DNA of 64,000 nt from Pseudomonas sp. TMP9 (GCF_037943105.1 NZ_CP149803.1:2212001-2276000); one strand, 5' to 3'; counted from the stretch's first letter, positions 36,635 through 47,423 are shown. Translations and numbers: made by a program. Notes: a model not told the origin generated them from the sequence alone.

Positions 36635-38251
36635 ATGTTACGCATCACCGAACTCAAGCTGCCGCTCGACCATCCGATCGAGGCGCTGCGCCCAGCTATC
36701 ATCCAGCGTTTAGGGATTACCGACAGCGAGTTGCTTGAGTTCACGCTGTTTAAGCGCAGCTACGATGCGCGAAAAAAATCCAGCGAAATACAGTTTATCT
36801 ACACCATCGACTGCTGCCTGCAGGATGAAGCCGCGTTGCTGAGTAAGTTTGCCGATGACCGGCATATCAGCCTAACCCCGGATACCGTCTACAACCCCGT
36901 CGGCCACGCGCCGGAGAACCTTGAAGAGCGCCCGCTCGTGGTCGGCTTTGGCCCGTGCGGTATTTTTGCCGCACTGATTCTTGCTCAGGCGGGACTCAAA
37001 CCTATCGTGCTGGAGCGCGGCACTGAAGTGCGCCAGCGCACCAAGGACACCTGGGGCCTGTGGCGCAAGAATGTGCTTAAACCGGAATCCAACGTGCAGT
37101 TTGGCGAAGGCGGTGCCGGCACATTTTCTGACGGCAAGCTCTACAGCCAGATCAAAGACCCTCACCACTATGGCCGCAAGGTGCTGCAGGAGTTTGTCAA
37201 AGCCGGCGCACCGGAAGAAATTATCTACGTTAATAAACCGCATATCGGCACCTTCCGCCTCACTGGCGTGGTGGCGACCATGCGCGAAGAGATCAAGGCG
37301 CTGGGCGGTGAAGTGCGCTTTCAGCAGCGCGTCAGCGATGTATTGATTGAGGATGGCCAGCTCAAAGGCGTGGTACTCGACAGCGGCGAGCAGCTTCTCA
37401 GCCGTCAAGTGATCATCGCACTGGGCCACAGCGCACGTGACACCTTCCGCATGCTGCATAAGCGCGAGGTGTTTATGGAAGCCAAGCCGTTCTCGGTGGG
37501 CTTTCGCATCGAGCACCCGCAATCGCTGATTGACCGTGCGCGCTTAGGTAAATACGCCGGCCACCCCAAATTAGGCGCGGCGGATTACAAATTGGTGCAC
37601 CACGCCAAGAATGGTCGCTCGGTTTACAGCTTTTGCATGTGCCCAGGCGGCACCGTGGTGGCGGCCACCTCGGAGCTGAACCGGGTGGTGACCAATGGCA
37701 TGAGCCAGTACTCGCGCAACGAGCGCAATGCTAACGCGGGGATTGTTGTCGGCATCTTCCCAGAACAGGATTACCCGGGTGGTCCGCTGGCTGGCATTGA
37801 ACTGCAGGAACGCTTGGAATCGCAGGCTTATCTGCTCGGCGGCAGCACCTATGAAGCACCGGGGCAGCTGGTCGGCGACTTTATCGCAGGTAAGCCGTCC
37901 ACCGCACTGGGCACTGTCGAGCCATCCTACAAACCGGGGATCAAACTGGGCGACCTGGCCCTGGCACTGCCGGACTTTGCCATTGAGGCTATTCGCGAAG
38001 CGCTGCCGGCCTTTGGTAAGCAGATCAAAGGTTTCGACCTTGCGGATGCGGTGCTCACCGGCATCGAAACTCGCACCTCTTCGCCGCTGCGCATCACCCG
38101 TGGCGCCGACATGCAAAGCTTGAATGTGCGCGGCCTGTACCCAGCAGGTGAAGGCGCAGGCTATGCCGGCGGTATTCTCTCGGCAGGGGTCGATGGCATT
38201 CGCGTGGCAGAAGCGTTGATCAAAGACATGCTGGGCGAACAGCCGGTTTAG
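36635..38251 (+). CDS. NAD(P)/FAD-dependent oxidoreductase (COG2509-like)
   Basis: A 538-residue flavoprotein. An N-terminal about 85-residue alpha/beta domain (MLRITELKLPLDHP, KRSYDARKK) precedes the FAD-binding VVGFGPCGIFAALILAQAG and the GEGGAGTFSDGKLYSQI block typical of this dehydrogenase family. The C-terminus binds FAD with YPAGEGAGYAGGILSAGVDG. It is soluble and of unknown substrate. The ATG at 36635 fits the family start, so 75 extra upstream codons are rejected. Confidence 0.9.
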   Translation: MLRITELKLPLDHPIEALRPAIIQRLGITDSELLEFTLFKRSYDARKKSSEIQFIYTIDCCLQDEAALLSKFADDRHISLTPDTVYNPVGHAPENLEERPLVVGFGPCGIFAALILAQAGLKPIVLERGTEVRQRTKDTWGLWRKNVLKPESNVQFGEGGAGTFSDGKLYSQIKDPHHYGRKVLQEFVKAGAPEEIIYVNKPHIGTFRLTGVVATMREEIKALGGEVRFQQRVSDVLIEDGQLKGVVLDSGEQLLSRQVIIALGHSARDTFRMLHKREVFMEAKPFSVGFRIEHPQSLIDRARLGKYAGHPKLGAADYKLVHHAKNGRSVYSFCMCPGGTVVAATSELNRVVTNGMSQYSRNERNANAGIVVGIFPEQDYPGGPLAGIELQERLESQAYLLGGSTYEAPGQLVGDFIAGKPSTALGTVEPSYKPGIKLGDLALALPDFAIEAIREALPAFGKQIKGFDLADAVLTGIETRTSSPLRITRGADMQSLNVRGLYPAGEGAGYAGGILSAGVDGIRVAEALIKDMLGEQPV

Positions 38252-38317
38252 GGGGTTGCAGCCTTTATGCAATGCGGGGCTCTACAGGCGGAACAGGGGG
38301 CCTGAATTGCATCCGGG

Positions 38318-39412
38318 CTACAAGCCAGCCGTAAGTATATTGCCCGGCAAAGACTCGCCCTTTTCAGCGCAGGCGGCGATTACTGATATCAAGTCAGTCA
38401 GGTCGAAGCCCTGCGTATTCAACCAGGCTTGATCGTAATAGGTATCTGCATACCGTTCGCCGCCATCGCAGAGTATCGCCACCACCGAGCCCGATTCGCC
38501 GGCCGCCACCATCTGCTGCGCCACCCGCAACGCACCAATTAGGTTGGTGCCGCTGGAGCCTCCTACTTTTCGGCCCAAACGCTGCGCCAAATAATGCATG
38601 GCCGCTAGCGACAGCGCATCTGGCACCTTACACATCGCATCAATCACCGCTGGCAAAAAGGAGGCTTCGACCCGTGGCCGGCCGATGCCTTCGATGCGTG
38701 AGCTATGGCTCAGGGTCAGGCTGGCATTACCCGTGCGGTAGTAATCGAAGAACACCGAACGCTCAGCGTCGGCGCACAGCACGCGGGTGTTGTGGCGGCG
38801 ATAGCGGACATAGCGCCCTAACGTCGCCAATGTGCCGCCGGTGCCCGCGCTGGACACCAGCCAACTCGGCTCAGGGAAGTGCTCACTGCGCAGCTGTTGG
38901 AAAATCGACTCGGCAATATTGTTATTAGCGCGCCAATCGGTGGCGCGCTCGGCATAGGTGAACTGGTCCATAAAATGGCCGCCCGTCTCACGGGCCAAGC
39001 GCTCGGACTCTGCGTATATCTGCATCGGGTCGTTCACCAAGTGGCTCTGGCCACCGTAAAACGCGATCTGCGCGATCTTCTCCTTTGAGGTGCTGGCGGG
39101 CATCACCGCGATAAACCGTAGCCCCAGCAGACGGGCGAAATAGGCTTCAGAAATCGCCGTGGACCCGCTGGACGCCTCAATCACCGGCGCACCAGGCGTG
39201 AGCCAGCCATTGCACAGTGCATAGAGAAACAATGAGCGCGCTAAGCGGTGTTTAAGGCTGCCGGTGGGATGGCTGGACTCATCTTTGAAGTACAACTCCA
39301 CACCCGGCAAACCTGGCAGCGGTAACGGGATCAAATGGGTATCAGCGCTGCGTTGAAAATCCGCCTCGATAATATGGATCGCTTCGCGTGCCCAGCGTCG
39401 TGAATCACTCAT
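38318..39412 (-). CDS. PLP-dependent cysteine-synthase-like protein
   Basis: A 364-residue fold-type II PLP enzyme. The PLP lysine lies in [29 protein letters not shown] binds substrate, and [12 protein letters not shown] is the phosphate loop. It is distinct from CysM: longer, with HPTGSLKHR instead of NPAGSVKDR. Family members are annotated as cysteine synthases or cysteine desulfhydrases. The stop of the upstream EamA gene is 10 nt before its start, so the two form an operon. Confidence 0.88.
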   Translation of the reverse strand: MSDSRRWAREAIHIIEADFQRSADTHLIPLPLPGLPGVELYFKDESSHPTGSLKHRLARSLFLYALCNGWLTPGAPVIEASSGSTAISEAYFARLLGLRFIAVMPASTSKEKIAQIAFYGGQSHLVNDPMQIYAESERLARETGGHFMDQFTYAERATDWRANNNIAESIFQQLRSEHFPEPSWLVSSAGTGGTLATLGRYVRYRRHNTRVLCADAERSVFFDYYRTGNASLTLSHSSRIEGIGRPRVEASFLPAVIDAMCKVPDALSLAAMHYLAQRLGRKVGGSSGTNLIGALRVAQQMVAAGESGSVVAILCDGGERYADTYYDQAWLNTQGFDLTDLISVIAACAEKGESLPGNILTAGL

Positions 39413-39422
39413 GCCTTACTCC

Positions 39423-40328
39423 TTAATCCAACACGCCAGCCGGTCCCACGCGGGGCGCACGCCACTGGCTTAGCAACACCCCCGCGAATACCAGTGCCGC
39501 CGCAAGCATTTGCATAGGGTTGAGGCTTTCGTCCAATAACACGATGGCAAACAACAAGGTGAACACAGGAATCAAGTTGGTAAAACCGGATGCCTGACTG
39601 GCTGGCATCCGGCTGACGCCAAAGTTGTACAACCCATACGCACCGACAGTGACCACGATGCCCAAATACGCCACCGCACCCACGCCCATAAGGCTGATCG
39701 TAGTCGGCAGTGGCGCGCTGAGCCAGGCCAAAGGCAGGAAGAAAACAGTGCCGACAAACGCCACCATAGCGGACAACAAAAACGGCGAATAACGCGCCGA
39801 CAGGTGCTTAAGCAGGAGGGTGTACCCCGTGGCGCAGAGCATCGCCAACAGCTCGTAGGCGTTACCAAGCATGGGGTTGCTGGCATGTTCGTCGGCGCTG
39901 CCGGCCAGGCTCAACCAAACGGCGCCGATCAAGGCGAGAAGAAAGCCAGCCAGAGTGGTTCGGCTGATGCGCTCATGCAGGAAGATAAACGCACCCACCG
40001 CAACCAGCAGCGGCAATAAGGCGGTGACCATGCCAGCCTGGGCGGCGCTGGTGTGCTGTAAAGCTAAGGCCTCGAAGAGGAAATACAAACAGGGTTCGCA
40101 AGCAGCCAAACCCAGTAGGTACTTCCAATCACCGGCGCGGTAATGCATCTGCCCGCGCCAACGCCAAGCCAGCAAAAATACCAAGCTGCCTAAAGCCATG
40201 CGACCAAAAATCACCCATAACGGCGGCAGTTCGGCGAAGGCCAACTTGAGCGCAATAAACGAACTGCCCCACAGCGCCATGGCGATGATTAGGCAGACTA
40301 CTGCAACGCGTTTACCCTGCTCGTGCAT
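39423..40328 (-). CDS. DMT-family transporter with two EamA domains
   Basis: A 301-residue inner-membrane protein with ten predicted helices in two EamA repeats (residues about 10-140 and 150-290). EPCLYFLFEALALQHTSAAQAG is the typical loop of the first repeat. The family exports amino acids and metabolites. Being in one operon with a cysteine-metabolising enzyme suggests, but does not show, export of a cysteine-related compound. Confidence 0.88.
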   Translation of the reverse strand: MHEQGKRVAVVCLIIAMALWGSSFIALKLAFAELPPLWVIFGRMALGSLVFLLAWRWRGQMHYRAGDWKYLLGLAACEPCLYFLFEALALQHTSAAQAGMVTALLPLLVAVGAFIFLHERISRTTLAGFLLALIGAVWLSLAGSADEHASNPMLGNAYELLAMLCATGYTLLLKHLSARYSPFLLSAMVAFVGTVFFLPLAWLSAPLPTTISLMGVGAVAYLGIVVTVGAYGLYNFGVSRMPASQASGFTNLIPVFTLLFAIVLLDESLNPMQMLAAALVFAGVLLSQWRAPRVGPAGVLD

Positions 40329-40411
40329 ACCGCGCCTCTGCGCAAAAGCAGCAGTGTAGAGAGGCCAACGCGCCGCAGACAGATACAGTCAGTCGCGCAA
40401 ACTGTGCAGGC

Positions 40412-40744
40412 TTATTGCTCCCAAGGCTTACCGCGGGTTTTATCGCTGATCCGCAGCTTTTGCTGCAGGGCCGCTTTGGCCAGCATATGGGCGCTAACCG
40501 GCGCGGTGATAAACAGAAATAAGGCGATCAACAGTTCATGCAGGCTGATGCCCTCGCCGTTAAAGCTAAAGTAAATCAGCGAGGCGATGACCATGCCGCC
40601 AACGCCTAAGGTACTGGCCTTCGTCGGGCCGTGCAGGCGCATAAAAAAGTCTGGTAACCGATACAGACCAATCGCCCCCACCAGAGCGAACAGGCTGCCA
40701 ATCAGTAGGAATAACGCCACCAGCGCTTCGATCCAGAAAGCCAT
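40412..40744 (-). CDS. mrpG: Monovalent cation/H+ antiporter subunit G
   Basis: A 110-residue membrane protein with three helices. GAIGLYRLPDFFMRLHGPTKASTLG is the MnhG/PhaG signature. The ATG at 40744 gives the usual length; a longer frame overlaps subunit F and is rejected. Last gene of the operon, 10 nt after subunit F. Confidence 0.94.
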   Translation of the reverse strand: MAFWIEALVALFLLIGSLFALVGAIGLYRLPDFFMRLHGPTKASTLGVGGMVIASLIYFSFNGEGISLHELLIALFLFITAPVSAHMLAKAALQQKLRISDKTRGKPWEQ

Positions 40745-40754
40745 CAGAGAGTCC

Positions 40755-41024
40755 TCATTCGATAATGTCGCCGCGCAGCAAATACTTGGCCACCGCCACG
40801 GTGCCAATAAAGCCCATGATGGCAATCAGCAGAGCGGCTTCAAAATAAAGGTCAGAGCCCAGCCACACGCCAAACAACACCAGCATGGCAATGGCGTTGA
40901 TATACAAGGTATCCAAGGCCAGGATGCGGTCGGGCAGGTCCGGGCCGATAATCAGCCGCGCCATGGTCAGCAGCAACGCCAAACCTATGATCACCAAGCA
41001 CAACGGAATCACGTAGACGAGCAT
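40755..41024 (-). CDS. mrpF: Monovalent cation/H+ antiporter subunit F
   Basis: An 89-residue protein with three helices. ARLIIGPDLPDRILALDTL is the MnhF signature. It overlaps the end of subunit E by 16 nt, showing tight translational coupling. Confidence 0.94.
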   Translation of the reverse strand: MLVYVIPLCLVIIGLALLLTMARLIIGPDLPDRILALDTLYINAIAMLVLFGVWLGSDLYFEAALLIAIMGFIGTVAVAKYLLRGDIIE

Positions 41025-41512
41025 GTGAATACCTCCAGCAAAGGTGCTTCGTAGCGCTGTTTGATCACAGCCACCAATTCGGCCGCATCGGGCACATCAA
41101 GGCCGTGCACCAGCAGCGTTTTGTGGTCATCACTCAGGTCAGCGGAAACCGTACCCGGCGTCAGGGAAATAATGCTGGTGAGCATGGTCAGCGCCAACTC
41201 ATCCTCCAGCAGCATGGGAATTTCCACGAATGCGGGCCGCAACTTGGCCGCCGGGCCGAGAATCAGCTTGGCCACATGCAGGTTAGCAACGACGATATCG
41301 CCGAGAATGCGCAGCAAAAACAAGCACAGCTTAAAAGGCTTGTGCACCCGTGGCGGATTGATCCAGAACAATTGGGTCAGCAGTGGAATGGCCCAGCCAA
41401 GCAGCGCGCCTAAAAGCCAGTGACCCAAGCTCAAGTCGTTGATCAGCAGCAGCCAAACCAACAGCAGGCACAAGCTCAGCAGCGGCTGGGGTAACCAGCG
41501 ACGTGTTTTCAT
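41009..41512 (-). CDS. mrpE: Monovalent cation/H+ antiporter subunit E
   Basis: A 167-residue protein with two to three N-terminal helices and a cytoplasmic tail. SLTPGTVSADLSDDHKTLLVHGLDV is the MnhE signature. Its ATG overlaps the stop of subunit D by 4 nt. Confidence 0.93.
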   Translation of the reverse strand: MKTRRWLPQPLLSLCLLLVWLLLINDLSLGHWLLGALLGWAIPLLTQLFWINPPRVHKPFKLCLFLLRILGDIVVANLHVAKLILGPAAKLRPAFVEIPMLLEDELALTMLTSIISLTPGTVSADLSDDHKTLLVHGLDVPDAAELVAVIKQRYEAPLLEVFTCSST

Positions 41513-43014
41513 CGTGCGACTCCCGATTCGATGATCTGCCGGTACAGCGCCAGGTCATGTAACTGGCTGGCTGTTGCTTCGACATAGCTCAACAAAGGTG
41601 CCGCCCCTGCGACCAGCAGCAGGCTCAGCAACAGCAAGCCCATGCAGGCCAACAGCCTGCCATAGTCCAGCTCGGCGCTGTCCAGCTGGCTCAACCCCAC
41701 CCGCCAAAACAAGGTGCTACCGGCGCGGCTCAGCGCAATTAAGGTCAACAAGCCACCGCCCAACACCACCGGCCACAGCAGCAGTGCCTGCAGACCTGGT
41801 TCAAGGGAGCGTAATAACAGCAGTTTGCCGATAAAGCCGGAAAGCGGCGGGAGACCCGCGACTGCAATCGCGCCAAAAAAGAACAGACCACCGAGCAGAT
41901 GAGGGTTCTGCAGCGCCGGCCCCTGCACCAGCAGCGCCTGCTTTTCGCCGCGCTGACGCGCAATCAGATCCGCCAATAAGAATAAACCGCCGGCTACCCA
42001 GGTGCTGTGCACCAGGTAATACAAAGAAGCCGCCAAGGCTTGCTCGGTGCCGATAGCAATACCTGAAAGTAAGGTACCGACCGATACCACCACCAAGTAC
42101 GCCAACAACCCGTGCAGCGTTGTCGCCGCCAGCGCGCCGATTACGCCTAGGGCCAGGGTCAGCAGGGCAATCGGCCAGAGCCAGTCATTGGCCATATTGG
42201 CTAGGCTGCCGGCATCGTCGCCAAAGATCAGCGTGTACACACGGATGATTGAATACAGCCCAACCTTGGTCATGATCGCAAACAGTGCGGCAACCGGCGC
42301 GCTGGCTGAGGCGTATGCCTTGGGCAGCCAAAAATACAACGGCAAAAACGCAGCCTTAAGCCCGAACACCACCAGTAACAGCAAGCCAGCAGCGCCTAAC
42401 AGTGCGGCGTCATCAGGCCCGGCAGCAGCCACACGCGTCGCCATATCAGCCATGTTCAGGGTGCCGGTAATGCCATACAGCACGCCGACGGCCAGCAGGA
42501 AAAAGGCCGATCCGACTAGGTTCAGCACCACATAATGCAAGCCAGCCCGCACCCGCTCGGCACCGCCGCCATGCAGCAGCAACGAGTAGGAGGCGATCAG
42601 TAAAATTTCAAAGAACACGAACAAGTTGAACAAATCGCCCGTCAGAAAGGCGCCGTTGATGCCCATCAACTGGAACTGGAAAAGCGCGTGAAAGCTCTGC
42701 CCGCGCTGATCATCGCCACGCACCGCATACAGCAAGGCGAAGCTGGCCAACACCGCCGTCACCAGCACCAGCAAGGCACTGAGGCGATCGAGCAACAAGA
42801 TGATGCCGAACGGCGCAGCCCAGTTACCGGCGGCATACACCTGCAACACGTCTTGGTCGGCCAGCCAGAGCAAATAGGCGCTTACCGGCAGCAACAGTAA
42901 AGTCGCCACCAGCGACAGGCTGCGCTTGAAGCGCAGGCTCAGGCCAGACCCCAGCAGCAACAGGCCGCCAGCAAACATGGGCAAAAGAATGGGCAGGATC
43001 AAACCATGGTTCAT
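41509..43014 (-). CDS. mrpD: Monovalent cation/H+ antiporter subunit D
   Basis: A 501-residue NuoN/NuoM-related proton-conducting subunit with about 14 helices. The conserved lysine and glutamate positions lie in FFEILLIASYSLLLHGG and LKAAFLPLYFWLPKAY. It overlaps subunit C by 4 nt. It works with subunit A as the proton and cation path of the complex. Confidence 0.94.
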   Translation of the reverse strand: MNHGLILPILLPMFAGGLLLLGSGLSLRFKRSLSLVATLLLLPVSAYLLWLADQDVLQVYAAGNWAAPFGIILLLDRLSALLVLVTAVLASFALLYAVRGDDQRGQSFHALFQFQLMGINGAFLTGDLFNLFVFFEILLIASYSLLLHGGGAERVRAGLHYVVLNLVGSAFFLLAVGVLYGITGTLNMADMATRVAAAGPDDAALLGAAGLLLLVVFGLKAAFLPLYFWLPKAYASASAPVAALFAIMTKVGLYSIIRVYTLIFGDDAGSLANMANDWLWPIALLTLALGVIGALAATTLHGLLAYLVVVSVGTLLSGIAIGTEQALAASLYYLVHSTWVAGGLFLLADLIARQRGEKQALLVQGPALQNPHLLGGLFFFGAIAVAGLPPLSGFIGKLLLLRSLEPGLQALLLWPVVLGGGLLTLIALSRAGSTLFWRVGLSQLDSAELDYGRLLACMGLLLLSLLLVAGAAPLLSYVEATASQLHDLALYRQIIESGVAR

Positions 43015-43340
43015 TGCGCAGGCTCCTGGCCATCAACATGGTCGGTTTGGGTTTCGCCGACGCTGCGCAGTGCCAACACCACCGCGAAGGACGTCATGGC
43101 GAAGCCGATCACGATGGCGGTCAGCACTAATGCTTGCGGCAGCGGATCCGCATATTCGGCACCCGCCCCGATCACCGTGACCGCGCCCGTTTGCAAGCGG
43201 CCCATGGCAAACAGGAACAAATTGACTGCATAGGAAATCAGCGTCAGCCCCAGCACAACCGGGAACGTCCGTGCGCGCAGTAATAGGTAGACACCGCTGG
43301 CGATTAGCACGCCCAACGTCGCGGCAAATATGGCTTCCAT
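43011..43340 (-). CDS. mrpC: Monovalent cation/H+ antiporter subunit C
   Basis: A 109-residue NuoK-related protein with three helices. SYAVNLFLFAMG and ALVLTAIVIGFAMTSFAVVLA fit the MnhC family. It follows subunit A with 1 nt between them. Confidence 0.94.
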   Translation of the reverse strand: MEAIFAATLGVLIASGVYLLLRARTFPVVLGLTLISYAVNLFLFAMGRLQTGAVTVIGAGAEYADPLPQALVLTAIVIGFAMTSFAVVLALRSVGETQTDHVDGQEPAQ

Positions 43341-43341
43341 C

Positions 43342-46134
43342 TCAAAGCACCTCGTGTGCAGCTTTTTCCTGGGTCAGCTTGCCCAGGTTGGCGAGAATCA
43401 GCAGGGTCGCGCCGACAACCGTCAGGTACACGCCCAAGTCAAAGAGCATGGCGGTGGCCAGTTCGATTTCACCGATTAACGGAATCTGGAAATAGCCGAA
43501 GGATGAGGTCAAGAACGGGTGGTCAAACAGCCAACTGCCCAGCCCCGTCAACCCGGCGATCAAAACACCCAGCCCGGCCATGCCTTGGTAATTCAAGGGC
43601 AAGCGTGATTGCGTCCACTGCACGCCACTGGCGACGTATTGCAGAATCAGCGCCACGGCCGTTACCAACCCAGCAATAAAGCCACCACCGGGTAAATTGT
43701 GCCCACGCAAGAAGATAAACACCGAGACCAGTAACGCCATGGGTAGTAGTACCCGCGACAGGGTAGCGAGAACCAGCGGATGGCGGTCACGCGCCCAGTT
43801 ACGCCCTTGCGCATCAACTTGTGGCTGGATCAGGCGCAGGCCGTCGAGCAATGCCAGGATGCCGACTGCGGCAATCGCCAGTACGACAATCTCACCCAAG
43901 GTATCAAAACCGCGGAAGTCCACCAGAATGACGTTGACCACGTTGGTCCCGCCGCCGCCCGGCTTGCTGTTTTCGAGAAAGAATCCAGAAATACTGTCAT
44001 ACGGCCGGGTCAGCACCGCAAACGCTAACATCGCCACCATCAGCCCGCTGCCCACCGCCAAGATGAAATCACGCAAGGCCCGCAGGCTGCTGGACTCGAC
44101 GCGGGTATGAGCGGGTAGAAAGAACAGCGCGAGCATCAACAAGATGATGGTGACCACCTCCACTGAGAGCTGGGTCAAGGCCAGGTCCGGGGCCGAAAAA
44201 CGGGCGAAAGCCAAGGCCACCATCAACCCGACCACGCTGAGCATCAGCAGCGAAACAAGACGCTGGCGATGGAAAATCACCGTTACCAAAGCGGCTAAGG
44301 CCATGATGCCCAAACCTAGAGCCGTGATACCGTCAATGGCGCCCAACTCAAGCGGCCCACGGATTTGCGGCAGAGAACTCAGGCCCTGGGTCACCACCAC
44401 CAAAGCTGCAGCCAGCAGCAGCGCCAAGTAACGCTGCAGTGAGGCGTTCTCAAGCCAGCGGGTCACGGCGCTGCAAAGGTTGAGCAACAGCACAATGCCA
44501 CGCTCAAAGATCAATTTGGCATCCACACCCGGCAGCCCGGCATACCAACGGAACAGCGACTGGCGCAGTACGTAGATCAACACCCCGCCGAACAGCGCGA
44601 TAAAGCTCATCAGCAGCGGCAAATTCAAACCATGCCAGATCGCCAAGCTGTAGGTTGGCAACTCGCCGCCCAAAGTCGCAGTAGCGGCTGCCGCCAGCAA
44701 CGGCGCCACCGTATAGGCGGGCACGATGCCCACCAGCAGACAAAGGAAGACCAGAATTTCCACGGGCACTTTCATGTAGCGCGGTGGTTCATGCGGCGGG
44801 TAATGCGGCAGGTTGATCGGCTCGCCGTTGAAAAACACATCGTGGATAAAGCGCAGCGAATACGCCACGGTAAACACCCCAGCCAAGGTTGCCACGGCCG
44901 GGATTACCCAGTTGAAGCTGCCGAGCAAGTGCTGGTTAAGTGTCTCGGTAAAGAACATTTCTTTACTCAGAAAGCCATTGAGCAGCGGTACGCCAGCCAT
45001 TGCTGAGGCCGCCACCATGGCTAACACTGCGGTGTGCGGCATGTACTTCCACATACCGTTAATGCGCCGCATGTCGCGGCTTCCAGTTTCATGGTCAATG
45101 ATCCCCGCCGCCATAAACAACGAAGCCTTAAAGGTGGCGTGGTTAATGATATGAAACACCGCCGCCACCGCCGCCAAGCGCGTATCCAAGCCAAACAGCA
45201 GGGTAATCAAACCCAAATGGCTGATGGTCGAATAGGCCAGCAGGCCCTTGAGGTCATGCTGAAACAACGCCATCACGGCCCCGACTAGCAACGTCACCAG
45301 GCCGGTAATGCTGACCAGATAGAACCACCACTCTGAACCCGCCAACGCGGGGTAAAGGCGCGCCAGCAGAAACACCCCAGCCTTAACCATGGTCGCCGAA
45401 TGCAGGTAGGCGGACACCGGCGTCGGTGCAGCCATGGCATGGGGTAACCAGAAATGGAAAGGGAACTGCGCTGATTTAGTGAACACCCCCAGCAGCACCA
45501 AAATCAGCGCCAGTGGGTACAGCGCATGAGCGCGGATTACGTCACCTGCAGCCAAGACCTGGGACAACTCGAAACTGCCGACGATATGACCAATCAGCAA
45601 AATCCCGGCAAACAGCGCCAAGCCGCCACCACCGGTGACCGCCAAGGCCATGCGTGCGCCTTTGCGCGCATCCGAACGTGCACCCCAGAAGCCAATCAGC
45701 AGAAACGACGACAGGCTGGTCAGCTCCCAGAACATCAGCATTAACAGCAGATTTTCTGAGAGCACTACGCCGAGCATGGCGCCCATGAACAGCAAGAGGA
45801 AGGCGAAGAAACGACCCATGGGCTCTTTCTTCGCTAAGTAATAGCGCGCGTAGAGAATCACCAACAGACCGATACCGAGAATCAACAGGGCAAATAGAAA
45901 GCCCAATCCATCAAGGCGCAAGCTGAGGTTCAAGCCCAATGCAGGCAGCCATTCCAGCTTCACCGTGAGCAACTCGCCAGCAAACACTGAGGACTGTTGT
46001 GAGAGCAGCAGGACGAGGGCGACGAGCGGCGCCAACGCCGCTGCCGCAGCGCAGGCGGAACGGCCTAACCGCTCAGCCAGCAGAGGCAAAAACATGCCAA
46101 AAAATGGCAGAGCGATGATCAGCGCAAGCGTCAT
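43342..46134 (-). CDS. mrpA: Monovalent cation/H+ antiporter subunit A fused to subunit B (MrpAB)
   Basis: A 930-residue membrane protein. Residues about 1-750 form the NuoL-like subunit A, with [31 protein letters not shown] core. The C-terminal part (about 790-930) is the MnhB domain: [20 protein letters not shown] and [16 protein letters not shown]. Separate mrpB is missing, so the operon has six genes, the fused form common in Proteobacteria (PhaAB/ShaA type). The complex exchanges Na+ or K+ for protons and supports salt and alkaline tolerance. AAGGGG precedes the ATG. Confidence 0.95.
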   Translation of the reverse strand: MTLALIIALPFFGMFLPLLAERLGRSACAAAAALAPLVALVLLLSQQSSVFAGELLTVKLEWLPALGLNLSLRLDGLGFLFALLILGIGLLVILYARYYLAKKEPMGRFFAFLLLFMGAMLGVVLSENLLLMLMFWELTSLSSFLLIGFWGARSDARKGARMALAVTGGGGLALFAGILLIGHIVGSFELSQVLAAGDVIRAHALYPLALILVLLGVFTKSAQFPFHFWLPHAMAAPTPVSAYLHSATMVKAGVFLLARLYPALAGSEWWFYLVSITGLVTLLVGAVMALFQHDLKGLLAYSTISHLGLITLLFGLDTRLAAVAAVFHIINHATFKASLFMAAGIIDHETGSRDMRRINGMWKYMPHTAVLAMVAASAMAGVPLLNGFLSKEMFFTETLNQHLLGSFNWVIPAVATLAGVFTVAYSLRFIHDVFFNGEPINLPHYPPHEPPRYMKVPVEILVFLCLLVGIVPAYTVAPLLAAAATATLGGELPTYSLAIWHGLNLPLLMSFIALFGGVLIYVLRQSLFRWYAGLPGVDAKLIFERGIVLLLNLCSAVTRWLENASLQRYLALLLAAALVVVTQGLSSLPQIRGPLELGAIDGITALGLGIMALAALVTVIFHRQRLVSLLMLSVVGLMVALAFARFSAPDLALTQLSVEVVTIILLMLALFFLPAHTRVESSSLRALRDFILAVGSGLMVAMLAFAVLTRPYDSISGFFLENSKPGGGGTNVVNVILVDFRGFDTLGEIVVLAIAAVGILALLDGLRLIQPQVDAQGRNWARDRHPLVLATLSRVLLPMALLVSVFIFLRGHNLPGGGFIAGLVTAVALILQYVASGVQWTQSRLPLNYQGMAGLGVLIAGLTGLGSWLFDHPFLTSSFGYFQIPLIGEIELATAMLFDLGVYLTVVGATLLILANLGKLTQEKAAHEVL

Positions 46135-46421
46135 AAATAAAACCCCTTATTACGAACTCGGCACTTACGGATGCCCAGCCGTCTGCATAACCTGCTTACT
46201 GGTGTTACTACACAGGCATTCACCTGCGGCGTAACCCTGATAAACCACTGCATTGCTCGACTCGGTGAAGCAACAATTGAAAAACGTGAGCGATTATCCA
46301 TAACTATCGGATAACCGTCATGGATAGAATTATTACCAAACACTCCACCCACCACTCACTTGCCTGAAATATCCAACGAAACCCGGTAAACGTCTGGTTT
46401 ATAAGGAAAACAGGCAAGAAA
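46135..46421. promoter_or_regulatory. mrp operon upstream region with inverted repeat
   Basis: The TTATCC (46294-46299)/GGATAA (46309-46314) dyad lies about 160 nt upstream of mrpA. It could be an operator. Otherwise no gene is seen. Confidence 0.35.
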
Positions 46422-46453
46422 AAGCCGGATCAGTCAAGGCTGATCCGGCTTCT
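46420..46453 (-). terminator. Terminator of the SlyB-like gene
   Basis: AAGCCGGATCAG (46422-46433), loop TCAAGG, CTGATCCGGCTT (46440-46451). On the minus strand it ends in a T-run, right after the stop at 46461. Confidence 0.88.
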
Positions 46454-46460
46454 GTAACAC

Positions 46461-46922
46461 TCACTGAGTAACGCGGCTGGTGCCATTTACCGTCATGATA
46501 CGAACACGCTCACCGACGCGGAAAATTTGACTCTCTTCAACCGCTTGCACGTAGGCACGCATGCTGCCGTCATCTTCGCGCACGGTAATTTCCACGCCCT
46601 GGGTGCGGGTCAAGCCTTCTTCGGTCATGGCACCCAACAGGCCGCCAGCCACTGCGCCTATTACCGCAGCCACTGCGCTGCCGCGTCCGCCGCCAATAGT
46701 ACTGGCGCCAACACCGCCAATGACTGCACCCGCACCTGCACCAATCGGAGTTTTCGTGCCTTCGATTTTTACCGGCCGCAGCGACTCGATTGTGCCCATG
46801 CGCACGGTCTGTACAGCACGTGCTTCATCGCGCGAATAGGTGTCACCCGTCAGGCTGGAGGCGCAGCCGCCCAACAGAGCCATTGCGGCAAACGACACGG
46901 CTAACAGAACAGGTTTACGCAT
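46461..46922 (-). CDS. Glycine-zipper outer-membrane lipoprotein (SlyB-like)
   Basis: A 153-residue lipoprotein with a lipobox LLGGC (Cys about 19). It continues with a 2TM glycine zipper (IGAGAGAVIGGVGAS, VAAVIGAVAGGLLGAM) and a C-terminal soluble part (GVEITVREDDG). This is the SlyB/Pcp family of outer-membrane stabilisers. The ATG at 46922 gives the proper signal peptide, so the longer frame is rejected. Upstream of the mrp operon on the same strand but separated by a terminator. Confidence 0.9.
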   Translation of the reverse strand: MRKPVLLAVSFAAMALLGGCASSLTGDTYSRDEARAVQTVRMGTIESLRPVKIEGTKTPIGAGAGAVIGGVGASTIGGGRGSAVAAVIGAVAGGLLGAMTEEGLTRTQGVEITVREDDGSMRAYVQAVEESQIFRVGERVRIMTVNGTSRVTQ

Positions 46923-47179
46923 GATTTTTCTCCAGTTAGGCAGGCGCTCTTTATACGCCTGCGCAGTACAACTTACAGCTGACAATATAACGCAAAACCA
47001 GCGCCAAGCCTGCCCCAACGCCTTTACCGCGACATTGCACCACCTTCAAAGCCACCTACCGATTAGCCTAAACTTAAGCCATAACCGTATAGGCCTTTAG
47101 CCATAGACGGCCAGTTACGGGCCGCACGCCCCCAAGTTGGGCGTCAACGCATCAGCAACAGACCTTGATGGGGACATTT

Positions 47180-47416
47180 ATGGATTACTTTGTTATCGCC
47201 AGTACCACTGCAGCAGGCTTGTGCTTCCACTTGTGGCTGTATGTGCGGATCAAGCGCTGGATGGCCCGCGATTTGGCGATGTCACTGGCGGGTAACTCGC
47301 CGGCAAAGCGCAGCTATATGCTGACCCGTTTAGCCGAAGCTCAAGCGGCCGGAGTTAAGCGCAACACCCTGCCCGTTTGGCTGGAACGCGCTGCAGCAGA
47401 GTACTCCGGTGCTTGA
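47180..47416 (+). CDS. Small conserved hypothetical membrane-anchored protein
   Basis: A 78-residue protein. One N-terminal helix (VIASTTAAGLCFHLWLYV) precedes a basic, helical cytosolic tail (RIKRWMARDL, then LPVWLERAAAEY). GGGGAC precedes the ATG. I remember a near-identical small protein next to the antiporter genes in P. aeruginosa. Function unknown. Confidence 0.75.
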   Translation: MDYFVIASTTAAGLCFHLWLYVRIKRWMARDLAMSLAGNSPAKRSYMLTRLAEAQAAGVKRNTLPVWLERAAAEYSGA

Positions 47417-47423
47417 GTAATGC

